Assembly (NCBI GenBank): GCA_009837355.1
Contig: VXTR01000071.1
Coordinates: 1-61,817 of the forward strand
Direction of reading: 5' to 3'
DNA from: Chloroflexota bacterium
Lineage (GTDB): Bacteria > Chloroflexota > Dehalococcoidia > Lucifugimonadales > UBA3495
Length of the DNA stretch: 61,817 nucleotides
Part shown: one piece after another, positions 35,017 through 43,351 of the stretch
How positions within the stretch are numbered: the first letter of the stretch is position 1
Layout: the number at the start of each line of letters is the position of its first letter
The notes under the pieces: model-generated
The model's database searches: none
Seen by the model: the letters and a program-made list of their open reading frames with translations, nothing else
What the model was told of the DNA's origin: nothing
Made by a program: the position numbers and the translations under genes

Positions 35017-36042
35017 TCAGCTCTCGTCCACCCGGTACACTCGCACCGCAGTGTCGTGGAACATCGCTGCTCGCTCTCCAGCTGAGTAGCCTTTGGACAG
35101 ACGCTTGAAGGCGTTGTACATCACGTTGTACGAGTAGGACACCTTGTCCACCGGGAAGTTGCTCTCGAACATACAGCGGTCGGGGCCGAACTGCTCGATG
35201 CAGTAGTGAATCAGCGGGGCCATGTCATTTGCCAGTTCTTCCGAGCCGGCCGGAACGTCGCGCTCATGCCAGTCAAAGCCCGTCCGCGGCATCCCGATGC
35301 CGCCCAGCTTGACGACCACGTTGGGACACTCCGCCGCCGCCGCGATGCCGCTGCGCCAGGTCGCCAGCGTCTCATCGCTGTTGCTGTACGGCCCGACGCG
35401 CAGCAGGCCGCCGATGTGGTTCAGGATGATGGTCAGGTCGGGCACGGCCTTGGCGAACTCGGCCAGCTCGAACATCTGTGGGAAGTACATCCAGCCTTCC
35501 AGGGACAGGCCCATGCTGGCCAAAACCCGCGCGCCGGCGCGGAAGTTGTCGCTGGACATCTGGTTCGCGGCCTGGTGCGCCGCCGTGTTCTCAATTTCAG
35601 GATGTGGGTCCCAGGTAACCGAGTGGCGAATGCCCCGGAAACGGTTGGGGCTGGCCGCCTGCAATGCTTCCAGCACCGGCTTGACGCCGTCGCCCAGGTT
35701 CAGGTTGGCGTGACCGACGATGGACGCCGCCGCCCGGCCGGGGCCGTAGAGGCCGCTGGCCGAGGCCGCCGCCAAGCCCTGAACGAATTCCACCTCGCCC
35801 ACTGGCCGCATTTCCTCTGGCCCGGTGGTGCGATACATGGAGCGGGCTTCCACGAAGACGGTCGAGGTAACGTTGTGGCCACTGTTGATGTCGTCGGCCA
35901 ACTCGTGGAGCAGGTAACGCTGGTAGGGAATACGCTCGGAGCGATAGTCCCAGAAGTGGTGGTGAGGGTCGCAGATGGGAATTTCCGGCTCCAGCGTCTC
36001 TTCCTGACGGAGCGCGTGCCAGTCATTGCCTCCAAACGGCAT
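35017..36042 (-). CDS. COG3618-type amidohydrolase (lactonase family), copy B
   Basis: A 341-residue paralogue of the next gene, with the same landmarks: ICDPHHHFWD near residue 22, SIVGHANLNLGDG, ILNHIGGLLRVGPY and MFESNFPVDK. The ATG at 36042 has AGGAGG 7 nt upstream; the much longer open frame extending to 36897 runs antisense through the SIS gene and is not real coding. Differences from copy A lie mainly in loops after strands 4 to 6, which shape the substrate pocket, so the two may handle related but different lactones. It is the first gene of the minus-strand unit and divergent from the SIS gene. Confidence 0.82.
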   Translation of the reverse strand: MPFGGNDWHALRQEETLEPEIPICDPHHHFWDYRSERIPYQRYLLHELADDINSGHNVTSTVFVEARSMYRTTGPEEMRPVGEVEFVQGLAAASASGLYGPGRAAASIVGHANLNLGDGVKPVLEALQAASPNRFRGIRHSVTWDPHPEIENTAAHQAANQMSSDNFRAGARVLASMGLSLEGWMYFPQMFELAEFAKAVPDLTIILNHIGGLLRVGPYSNSDETLATWRSGIAAAAECPNVVVKLGGIGMPRTGFDWHERDVPAGSEELANDMAPLIHYCIEQFGPDRCMFESNFPVDKVSYSYNVMYNAFKRLSKGYSAGERAAMFHDTAVRVYRVDES

Positions 36043-36087
36043 AATCAAGCCTCCTGTGTGGCTGGTTTCAGCGTCTATTGACCGCGT

Positions 36088-36093
36088 TATAAT
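36088..36093 (+). promoter_or_regulatory. -10 element in the amidohydrolase/SIS divergent region
   Basis: TATAAT at 36088-36093 could serve the SIS gene; the complementary strand offers a similar TATTAT. No clear -35 is seen. Confidence 0.4.
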
Positions 36094-36156
36094 AGCATAG
36101 GCCAGTGCATCCCACGCCGAGCTGCCGACCCTCTTCCTACGGAGCGCTCCGCCATT

Positions 36157-37230
36157 ATGACCACTCCCACACCTCGCGCCGCGCATCCTTATCGGATGTA
36201 CGACGCCATCGCGTCCCAACCGGAGGCCATCGCCTCGGTCATCGCCTCCCAGCGCGACCGTTGCGCCGAGGTCAGCCAGACCCTGGCCGGCAAGCGTCGT
36301 ATCTACGTCGTCGGCATCGGCACATCGTGGCACGCCGCCCTGGTCGGCGCGGCGATTATGACCGACGGCCCGGAGGCGTTCACGTACAACTCCTTCGAGT
36401 TCTGCACCGCCACGCCAGCAGTAACGCCCGACGACGCGGTTATCGTCATCAGCCACCGGGGAACCAAGCGCTCTTCCTACGACGCCCTGGACGTGGCGGC
36501 AGCCGCTGGCGCGTACACCGTCGCCATCACCTCCACCAACCCGGGACCGCGCATCCAGGTAGCAGACGCCGGCATCCGTACCGTTGAGCAAGAAACCTCC
36601 GCCGCCTTCACCGTCAGCTACACCACCGCCCTCACCGTGCTGGCCATGCTCAACCTGGGTATGGGCGGACGCCTCAACGACGCCGACAACGGACTGGACG
36701 CTCTGCCCGGACAGGTGGCGCAAATCCTCGCCGCCGAGGACGACGTAAAGGCCGTCGTCGCCGACCACCAGGACAAGCGTCGGTTCATCTCCGCCGCCTG
36801 GGGAGCCAACCGGGCCAACGCCTACGAAGTCGCCCTCAAAATCAAGGAGACCAGCCGCGCCGACTGCGAGGGGTTCCAGATTGAACAGCTGATTCACGGC
36901 CCCTTCTGCTCGCTGGATTCCGACTGCCTGCTGACCATCATCGCCACGCCCGGCGACGACCGGGGCCGCGCTCTGGACCTGACCCGCGCCGCCGCCGCGT
37001 TAGACGCTCCGGTGTGGACGTTGAGCAACCGGCCCGACGACGGATTGGCTGACGCCGGCGCGCGCGTCTTCCCGCTGCCACACTGCTCGCCAATGCTGAC
37101 GCCCATCGCCAGCGTCGTCCCCCTGCAGCTGTTCACCTACCACCTGGCGCTGGCCCGCGGCACCCATCCCGACCTGTTCCAGCAGGACATTCCCGGCCAG
37201 GCCGCCGCCCGCGTCCACTACGACCTGTAA
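36157..37230 (+). CDS. Double SIS-domain protein (GlmS isomerase-like / sugar-phosphate isomerase or deaminase)
   Basis: A 357-residue protein built of two SIS (sugar isomerase) domains, as in the isomerase half of GlmS but without the glutaminase half. The first domain shows YVVGIGTSWHAALVGA and ISHRGTKRSSYDAL; the second shows SAAWGANRANAYEVALKIKET and the GlmS-like stretch IEQLIHGPF. Such proteins bind phosphosugars and act as isomerases or amino-sugar deaminases. CGGAG precedes the ATG. No sugar-metabolism neighbour helps to narrow the substrate. Confidence 0.8.
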   Translation: MTTPTPRAAHPYRMYDAIASQPEAIASVIASQRDRCAEVSQTLAGKRRIYVVGIGTSWHAALVGAAIMTDGPEAFTYNSFEFCTATPAVTPDDAVIVISHRGTKRSSYDALDVAAAAGAYTVAITSTNPGPRIQVADAGIRTVEQETSAAFTVSYTTALTVLAMLNLGMGGRLNDADNGLDALPGQVAQILAAEDDVKAVVADHQDKRRFISAAWGANRANAYEVALKIKETSRADCEGFQIEQLIHGPFCSLDSDCLLTIIATPGDDRGRALDLTRAAAALDAPVWTLSNRPDDGLADAGARVFPLPHCSPMLTPIASVVPLQLFTYHLALARGTHPDLFQQDIPGQAAARVHYDL

Positions 37231-37233
37231 TCT

Positions 37234-37273
37234 CCCTCTCCCTCGATGGAGGAGGGCCGGGGTGAGGGTGAAA
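37234..37273. repeat. Dispersed imperfect palindrome, family B
   Basis: CCCTCTCCCTCGATGGAGGA followed by GGGCCGGGGTGAGGGTGAAA. Its reverse complement matches the pattern at 5961-6003. It fills the gap between the SIS and CMD genes. Confidence 0.6.
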
Positions 37274-37307
37274 TCCTTGCCCATCACAATCAAGAGGAGA
37301 TTCAACC

Positions 37308-37682
37308 ATGCCCGACAACAACGACGCCCAACGCCTGATTGACGAGGCCGCCCAGACTCGCGGCTACACCCTAGAAATGCACCGAATCAACGCCCTGGCC
37401 GACCCGGAGTGGACGCAGAAATACGGCGAGTTCATCGAGGCCACCTACACCGGCCAGCGCCTGCTCGACCGCAAGACCAAGGAGCTGCTGCAAATCGTCG
37501 TGGAGGTCGCCCTGCGCGCAGACCAGGAGCAGATACAGGCCCATATGCGCGTCGCGCTGAACGAGGGGGCCACGCCCCGGGAAATCCTGGAGGCGATGCA
37601 GGCCGTCATCGCTCCCATGGGCGCGCTGGCCTTCCGTCGCGGCGTCCAAGCCTGGGCCGCCGAAACCGGCTTCGAGTACTGA
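37308..37682 (+). CDS. Carboxymuconolactone decarboxylase (CMD) family protein
   Basis: A 124-residue all-helical CMD-domain protein. Family landmarks are LLDRKTKELLQIVVEVAL, HMRVALNEGATPREILEAMQ and a C-terminal helix. The CxxC of peroxidase-type AhpD members is absent (residues around QIVVEVALRADQEQI carry none), so it is closer to decarboxylase-type or uncharacterised members. AGAGGAGA precedes the ATG. It is followed 32 nt on by an SDR, and the two may share a catabolic step; the true reaction is unknown. Confidence 0.82.
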   Translation: MPDNNDAQRLIDEAAQTRGYTLEMHRINALADPEWTQKYGEFIEATYTGQRLLDRKTKELLQIVVEVALRADQEQIQAHMRVALNEGATPREILEAMQAVIAPMGALAFRRGVQAWAAETGFEY

Positions 37683-37714
37683 ACGGTCAACGCTGCGCTT
37701 TACGGAGGGTAACC

Positions 37715-38497
37715 ATGGGTCAGATGGACGGAATGGTCGCCATCGTCACCGGCGCCAGCCGTGGCCTGGGCCGGGCCATCGCCAAAGAATACGCCCGGGA
37801 AGGCGCCAGCGTAGTCATCTGCGCCCGCAGCCAGTCCCCAACCGGCCTGTCCGGCACCCTTGCCGAGACGGCCTCAGACATCAGAAACGACGGCGGAGTC
37901 GTCCTGGCCCTTGACTGCGACGTAACCGATGAGTCTCAAGTCAACGCAATGGTCAGCCAGGCGATGCAACACTTCGGCAGGATTGACGCGCTTTTCAACA
38001 ACGCCGGCGCCATGGTGCTGGGCGAGACCATCCTGGACATCGACGCCGCCCGCTGGGAGCAGCTGATGCGGATCAACGTGAACGGCCCCTACCTGTGCAG
38101 CCGGGCCGTGCTCCCGATAATGATGGAACAGCGGCGGGGCAGCATCATCAACATCGGTTCCAGGATGGCAACCGACCCGGCGCAGGGCGGCGGCGTCCTC
38201 TACAGCGCCAGCAAAGCGGCGGTTCATATGTTCAGCTACTGCCTGGCCGACGAGGTGCGAGACTACAACATCGCCGTCAACATCCTCAGCCCCGGCGGAC
38301 TGCGCAGTGAGGGCTCCGCCGCGATTCCGTGGACGCAACGCGATTGGCACGAAAGGGTTGAGCCCAGCGCCATTGGCCCCATGGCCGTGTACCTAGCCCT
38401 GCAGGACGCCAGCACCTTTACTGGTCAACTGGCGTCCCGTTTCGACTTCGGCACAACCTGGGGCCCCGGCATTGGGGAGCGCTCCGCCGCGCCCTGA
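37715..38497 (+). CDS. Short-chain dehydrogenase/reductase
   Basis: A 260-residue classical SDR. It contains the NAD(P)-binding TGASRGLG (about 13-20), NNAG near residue 91, the catalytic Ser in NIGSRM and the YSASK pair (Tyr and Lys four apart). The Arg pair around residues 18 and 40 suggests NADP preference, weakly. CGGAGGG lies 5 nt before the ATG. The open frame extends upstream into the CMD gene but is out of frame with it and not conserved. Substrate not assignable. Confidence 0.87.
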   Translation: MGQMDGMVAIVTGASRGLGRAIAKEYAREGASVVICARSQSPTGLSGTLAETASDIRNDGGVVLALDCDVTDESQVNAMVSQAMQHFGRIDALFNNAGAMVLGETILDIDAARWEQLMRINVNGPYLCSRAVLPIMMEQRRGSIINIGSRMATDPAQGGGVLYSASKAAVHMFSYCLADEVRDYNIAVNILSPGGLRSEGSAAIPWTQRDWHERVEPSAIGPMAVYLALQDASTFTGQLASRFDFGTTWGPGIGERSAAP

Positions 38498-38511
38498 CCG
38501 GCCCCCGTAGT

Positions 38512-38540
38512 TTGACGCTATTCAGGGGCTACCCTACAAT
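38512..38540 (+). promoter_or_regulatory. Promoter of alaS
   Basis: TTGACG (38512-38517), 17-bp spacer, TACAAT (38535-38540). This is one of the best sigma-70-type promoters in the window. The leader of about 50 nt shows no T-box features. Confidence 0.7.
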
Positions 38541-38598
38541 CGATTGCGCGCTTCAACAACCTGATTTCGTAATCTGACCCACCGGAGTCGTAACCCCT

Positions 38599-41373
38599 AT
38601 GGACACCGCCGGCGACAGCATCCGCAGCGCTTTCATCCGATTCTTCGAGGAGCGAGAGCATCTGCACATGCCTTCCGCCTCTCTGATTCCCGCCGGCGAT
38701 CCCACCCTGATGTTCACCTCCGCCGGGATGGTTCCCTTCAAGCCATTCTTCATGGGCGAGCAGACTCCGCCCCGTCCCCGGCTGACCAGCTGCCAGAAGT
38801 CCTTCCGCACCACCGACATTGACGAGGTGGGCGACCACAAGCACCTCACCTTCTTTGAGATGCTGGGCAACTTCAGCATCGGCGACTACTTCAAGAAGGA
38901 CGCGGTATCGTTCGCCTGGGAACTCTGCACCAACGTGTTCGGCCTGGAGCCGGAGCGGATGTACGTTACCGTCCACCTGGACGACGACGAAGCCTACGAC
39001 CTCTGGAGCAACGACATCGGCATCCCGCCCGAGCGCATCTACCGCTACGGCAACAGCGACAACTGGTGGGGGCCGGCCGGCCTGGAGGGGCCCACTGGGC
39101 CCTGCTCCGAACTGCACTACGACGGCGGCGCAGAGAAAGGCGTCGGCCAGCATCCCGTAACCGACGCAATCATACCCCCGGACGAGTTGACCGCCATGCT
39201 GCGCCGCGAGGCCGACGAGGGCATACCCGCCGAGCCCGGCGGCTGCCATCCTAACTGCGACGCCTGCGAGCGGTTCGTCGAGCTGTGGAACCTGGTCTTC
39301 ATGCAGTTCTACCAGGACACCGACGGCGCCCGCACGCCGCTGCCGGCCCCCAGTGTGGACACCGGCATGGGGCTGGAGCGCGCCGCCGCCGTACTACAAA
39401 ACAGGCCCAACGTCTATGAGACCGACCTGTTCCGCCCCATCATCGACGCCGTGTGCCAGCTGGCCGGCGTAGAATACGGCCAGAACTCCGACGCCGGCGC
39501 CGATACCGACTACGCCATCCGCGTCGTCGCCGAACACGCCCGCGCCGCGTCCGTCCTCATCAGCGACGGCGTCGTGCCCTCCAACAGCGAGCGGGGCTAC
39601 GTGCTGCGGCGCATCATCCGCCGGGCCATCCGCTACGGCCGGCAGCTGGGCCTCGACCGCCCCTTTATGACCGAGGTGGCCGCCGCCGTCATCAACCGCT
39701 TCGCCTCCGCCTACCCGGCGCTTGAAGAAAACCGCGAGTTCATCCAGCGCGTCGTCGGCCTGGAGGAGACCCAGTTCCTGGACAACATCCGCCAGGGAAT
39801 GCCGCTGCTGGAAGAGCGGCTGGAAGCGTCCCGCGCCGCCGGCGTCATTGCCGGCGCGGTACTTTTTGAACTTTACGATACGTACGGGTTCCCGCCGGAG
39901 CTAGTGGACGAAATCGGCCGCCGCGAGTATGGCCTGGCCGTGGACATGGACGGGTTCAACGCCGAGATGGAGGCCAAGCGCGAGCGGGACCGCGCCGGCC
40001 ACCAGGTTATCGGCGGCATGGAAATCGTCACTGCCTACGAAAACCTCGGCGCCGGCCACACCACGTTCAACGGCTACCAGCAGACCGCCATCGAATCCCG
40101 CATCCTGGGCATCCTGCGCGACGGTGAAGCCGTCGGCCACGCCGCCGCCGGCCAGCAGGTGGAAATCGTCCTGGCCGAAACCTGCTTCTACGCCGAGGGC
40201 GGCGGACAGGTCGGCGATCGAGGCGTCATCGCCGGCCCCAACGGGCGCGTCCAGGTCGAGGACACCCAAAGCCCGGTGGCCGGCCTCATCGTCCATCGCG
40301 GCACGGTGTCCGACGGCAACGTTACCCTGGGCGACGCCGTAACCGCACAGGTGGAGGTGGAGCGTCGCCTAGACGCCTCCCGCAACCACAGCGGCACTCA
40401 CCTGCTCCACGCCGCGCTGCGCTCCATCCTCGGCCCCCACGTGCGGCAGGCCGGCTCCCTGTGCGACACCGGACGCCTGCGCTTCGACTTCAACCACGTG
40501 GGCGCGATGACGTCCGACGAACAGCTGGCCGTGCAGAGCCTGGCCAACCGCAAAATCCGCGAGAACCTGGCCGTAACCGCCCGGGAGACCACCTACACCG
40601 ACGCCGTGCGCGACGGCGCCCTGGCCTTCTTCGGCGACCGCTACGGCGACGTGGTGCGCGTCGTCCGCATGGCCGGCACGAACTCCGACTCAGATTCCGA
40701 CGGGCACGACAACGCCTTCAGCTTTGAGGTTTGCGGCGGCACCCACGTCCACGCCACCGGCGAAGTGGGCACCCTGGTGGTGCTGGGCGAGTCCAGCATC
40801 GGCGGAGGGATGCGTCGCATCGAGGCGATTACGGGCCGGGCCGCCGAGGAGCTGGTCGTCCAACAGTCGGCGACTTTGCAGGCCCTTTCCCAGAAGCTGC
40901 AAGCCCCCGTCCACGAGCTGGAAACTCGGCTGGACGCCTACATGGCCGACACCGCCGACCTGCGCCGCCGCTTGGCCGAAACCGAGCGGGCCGGCCTGCG
41001 TTCCGAGGCCGAATCGCTGTTGGGCCGCGTCCGCGACGTGGACGGCGTGAACCTGGTGGCGTCCGTAACCTCTGCCCACAACGTGGAAGCCATGCGGGAA
41101 ATGGGCGACTACCTCAAGCAGAAGCTGGACAGCGTAGCGGTGGCCCTGGGCGCGGTCATCGACGGCTCGCCCATCATCGTAACCATGCTCACGCCCGACC
41201 TGGTGAGCCGCGGCCTCCACGCCGGCAACATCGCCCGGGACGCCGCCAAACTCATGGGAGGCGGCGGCGGCGGACGCCCCGAAACCGCGCAAGCCGGCGG
41301 ACGCCAGCCCGACCGCCTGGGCGCCGCCCTCGACAGCGTAGCCAACTTGGTGCGCGACGGGCTGAACGGCTAG
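38599..41373 (+). CDS. alaS: Alanyl-tRNA synthetase
   Basis: A 924-residue AlaRS with all domains: class II catalytic core (LTSCQKSFRTTDIDEVG, FEMLGNFSIGDYF, then NLVFMQF and DTGMGLERAAA), the editing domain with NHSGTHLLHAALR near 596 and CGGTHVHATGEVG near 712, and a C-terminal domain with the Gly-rich GGGGGGRPETAQAGG. A Cys-containing loop GCHPNCDACERF precedes the NLVF strand, as in other Chloroflexota-type enzymes. It charges tRNA-Ala and clears mischarged Ser and Gly. It is followed 10 nt on by ruvX, a common neighbour. Confidence 0.97.
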   Translation: MDTAGDSIRSAFIRFFEEREHLHMPSASLIPAGDPTLMFTSAGMVPFKPFFMGEQTPPRPRLTSCQKSFRTTDIDEVGDHKHLTFFEMLGNFSIGDYFKKDAVSFAWELCTNVFGLEPERMYVTVHLDDDEAYDLWSNDIGIPPERIYRYGNSDNWWGPAGLEGPTGPCSELHYDGGAEKGVGQHPVTDAIIPPDELTAMLRREADEGIPAEPGGCHPNCDACERFVELWNLVFMQFYQDTDGARTPLPAPSVDTGMGLERAAAVLQNRPNVYETDLFRPIIDAVCQLAGVEYGQNSDAGADTDYAIRVVAEHARAASVLISDGVVPSNSERGYVLRRIIRRAIRYGRQLGLDRPFMTEVAAAVINRFASAYPALEENREFIQRVVGLEETQFLDNIRQGMPLLEERLEASRAAGVIAGAVLFELYDTYGFPPELVDEIGRREYGLAVDMDGFNAEMEAKRERDRAGHQVIGGMEIVTAYENLGAGHTTFNGYQQTAIESRILGILRDGEAVGHAAAGQQVEIVLAETCFYAEGGGQVGDRGVIAGPNGRVQVEDTQSPVAGLIVHRGTVSDGNVTLGDAVTAQVEVERRLDASRNHSGTHLLHAALRSILGPHVRQAGSLCDTGRLRFDFNHVGAMTSDEQLAVQSLANRKIRENLAVTARETTYTDAVRDGALAFFGDRYGDVVRVVRMAGTNSDSDSDGHDNAFSFEVCGGTHVHATGEVGTLVVLGESSIGGGMRRIEAITGRAAEELVVQQSATLQALSQKLQAPVHELETRLDAYMADTADLRRRLAETERAGLRSEAESLLGRVRDVDGVNLVASVTSAHNVEAMREMGDYLKQKLDSVAVALGAVIDGSPIIVTMLTPDLVSRGLHAGNIARDAAKLMGGGGGGRPETAQAGGRQPDRLGAALDSVANLVRDGLNG

Positions 41374-41383
41374 GAGCCGGACA

Positions 41384-41860
41384 ATTGACACGCCGATAAG
41401 TCGCCACCCCGCCGACGCTGATGCCGCAAGCCTGGCGCAAGCCGGCCGCCTCCTCGCCTTGGACGTTGGCGACCGGCGCATCGGCCTGGCCGTCAGCATA
41501 CCCCCGGGCGAACTGATCCTGCCAGCAGGACACATCCAGCGACGCAACCGCCGCGCCGACGTAGCCGCCATCCTGGACGCCGCCGCTCAGCGCGACGCCG
41601 TAGCCATCATCGTCGGCATCCCCTATGACGCACAAGGACGCACCGGCGAGCAGGCTGGCAAAATCCAGTCTCTCGTCCGCGGCCTCGAACGCGACGGCAG
41701 CATCCCGATACTCACCGTTGACGAATCTTTCACCTCCCAGGCCGCCGAAACCGCCCTGCGCGACGCTACGCCAACCGAACCGCCCAGCCGGGGCGACATC
41801 GACGCCGCCGCCGCGGTGGCGATATTGCGGCGGTTCATGGCAGAACAAGAAGCGAGTTGA
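41384..41860 (+). CDS. ruvX: Holliday-junction resolvase-like RuvX/YqgF, likely starting at ATT
   Basis: A YqgF/RuvX nuclease with the RNase H-like core: LLALDVGDRRIGLAVS at the N-terminus, IIVGIPYDAQGRTG, VDESFTSQAAE and a final IDAAAAVAILRRF. It matures the 16S rRNA 5' end or resolves Holliday junctions. The frame has no ATG, GTG or TTG before the conserved first strand; it opens only at 41366 after a TGA. The best candidate is ATT at 41384, with AGGAG (41372-41376) 7 nt upstream, giving 158 residues. CTG at 41432 is the alternative and gives a more typical N-terminus but lacks a ribosome-binding site. TTG at 41459 would delete half of strand 1. Confidence 0.8.
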   Translation: MDTPISRHPADADAASLAQAGRLLALDVGDRRIGLAVSIPPGELILPAGHIQRRNRRADVAAILDAAAQRDAVAIIVGIPYDAQGRTGEQAGKIQSLVRGLERDGSIPILTVDESFTSQAAETALRDATPTEPPSRGDIDAAAAVAILRRFMAEQEAS

Positions 41861-41874
41861 CGCTCGCCTCTTTT
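41852..41874 (+). terminator. Terminator-like hairpin after ruvX
   Basis: GCGAG (41852-41856) and CTCGC (41863-41867) form a short stem over a 6-nt loop, followed by CTCTTTT. It overlaps the ruvX stop codon. A TATACT box for the next gene follows at 41877. Confidence 0.45.
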
Positions 41875-41932
41875 GCTATACTGCGGGCATCATACCGGGC
41901 GCTACGGTCCGGAACCCAAAGGACGTGCCTCA

Positions 41933-43339
41933 ATGCCCTCTAATTCCCTGCCCGCCACCCTCGGCGAACTCCGCGACAGCGGCTACCAAACCGTTTCCGT
42001 GCGCGAGGAAATCCGCCGTAACCTGATTGCCAAAATCCGCGCCGAGGAGCCGGTCTTCCCCGGCATCATCGGCTTCGAGCAAACCGTCATCCCACAGCTG
42101 GAAAACGCCATCCTCGCCGGCCAGGACATCATCCTGCTGGGCGAGCGCGGCCAGGCCAAGACCCGCCTGATTCGCGCCATGGTCAGCCTGCTGGACGAAC
42201 ACATCCCCGTCATCGACGGCGGCGAGCTCAACGACGACCCGTTCAACCCCATCAGCCCCGACGCCCGGCGCATCGTTGACGAAATGGGCGACGACGCTCC
42301 CATCGCCTGGCTGGGCCGGGATCTGCGCTATTCCGAAAAGCTGGCCACTCCCGACATCTCCATCGCCGACCTCATTGGCGAAATCGACCCCATCAAGGTG
42401 GCCGAGGGACGGCACCTGTCCGACGAAACCGCCATCCACTACGGCCTGGTGCCTCGCACCAACCGGGGCATCTTCTGCATCAACGAGTTGCCCGACCTGG
42501 CCGAACGCATCCAGGTGGGCCTGTTCAACCTGATGGAAGAGCGCGACGTGCAGATAAAAGGCTACCGCGTCCGCCTGCCCCTGGACGTCTTCGTCGTCGC
42601 CACCGCCAACCCGGAGGACTACACCAACCGGGGCCGCATCGTAACCCCGCTCAAAGACCGCTACGGCGCCCAGATTCACACCCACTACCCGCGGGTCATT
42701 GAAGAAGAAATCGAGATAATGGAGCAGGAGCGCAACAGCTTCCCCGACGAGGACAAGGTGTTCGTGCCCTCCTTTATGACCGAGATTGTCGCCGAAGTAA
42801 CTGCTAGGGCCCGGACGAGCAACGAAATCAACCAGCGCTCCGGCGTGAGCGTGCGCGTGTCCATCTCCAACTACGAGACCCTCATCAGCAACGCCCTGCG
42901 CCGCAGCATCCGCCAGGGCGAGAGCATCGCCTGCCCCCGCGTCAGCGACCTGCCCTTCCTCATCGCGTCGCTGGGCGGCAAGATTGAGCTGGAAACCTTC
43001 GGCGAGGGACGCGAAGACCGCCTGGTGGAAGACCTGACCAAGCGGGCAACCCTGGCCATCTTCACCAGCTACTGCAACGTGGACGACCTGGACGACATCG
43101 TAACGTCCTTTGACCTAGGCAACGCGGTGGAAACCGGCAGCGACGTGCCCGCCGCATCCTACACGTCAGCGTTGGCCAACGTGGATGGGCTGTCCGCCGT
43201 CGTGTCCCAACTCACTGGCAACGACAGCCGGCCCGAAGTCCAGGCATCCGCGGTGGAGTTCGTGCTGGAGGGACTGCACCTGAACCGCCGCCTCAACTGC
43301 GCCCGCACCCCGGCCGGCGGCTACCGCTACGCCCGCTAG
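41933..43339 (+). CDS. MoxR/magnesium-chelatase-like AAA ATPase
   Basis: A 468-residue AAA ATPase close to the BchI-like/MoxR group. The Walker A region is LLGERGQAKTRLIRAM near residue 70, with Ala for the usual third Gly. The Walker B region reads GIFCINELPDLAERIQVGL, and sensor-like ATANPEDYTNRGRIVTPLKDRY follows. These variants are characteristic of this subfamily. Such ATPases usually work with a VWA-domain partner encoded next door to insert metals or remodel proteins; here the downstream side holds only a convergent small gene, so a partner must be elsewhere. AAAGGACG precedes the ATG; an upstream in-frame Met at 41873 lacks support. Confidence 0.85.
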   Translation: MPSNSLPATLGELRDSGYQTVSVREEIRRNLIAKIRAEEPVFPGIIGFEQTVIPQLENAILAGQDIILLGERGQAKTRLIRAMVSLLDEHIPVIDGGELNDDPFNPISPDARRIVDEMGDDAPIAWLGRDLRYSEKLATPDISIADLIGEIDPIKVAEGRHLSDETAIHYGLVPRTNRGIFCINELPDLAERIQVGLFNLMEERDVQIKGYRVRLPLDVFVVATANPEDYTNRGRIVTPLKDRYGAQIHTHYPRVIEEEIEIMEQERNSFPDEDKVFVPSFMTEIVAEVTARARTSNEINQRSGVSVRVSISNYETLISNALRRSIRQGESIACPRVSDLPFLIASLGGKIELETFGEGREDRLVEDLTKRATLAIFTSYCNVDDLDDIVTSFDLGNAVETGSDVPAASYTSALANVDGLSAVVSQLTGNDSRPEVQASAVEFVLEGLHLNRRLNCARTPAGGYRYAR

Positions 43340-43351
43340 GGCTCGCGCCGG

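Noticed and set aside
36043-36897. A long N-terminal extension of amidohydrolase copy B
   Set aside because: It is antisense to the SIS gene and the AGGAGG-preceded ATG at 36042 gives the family-typical length.
38541-38598. T-box or riboswitch in the alaS leader
   Set aside because: The leader is only about 50 nt and lacks the T-box sequence, a terminator and a specifier hairpin.
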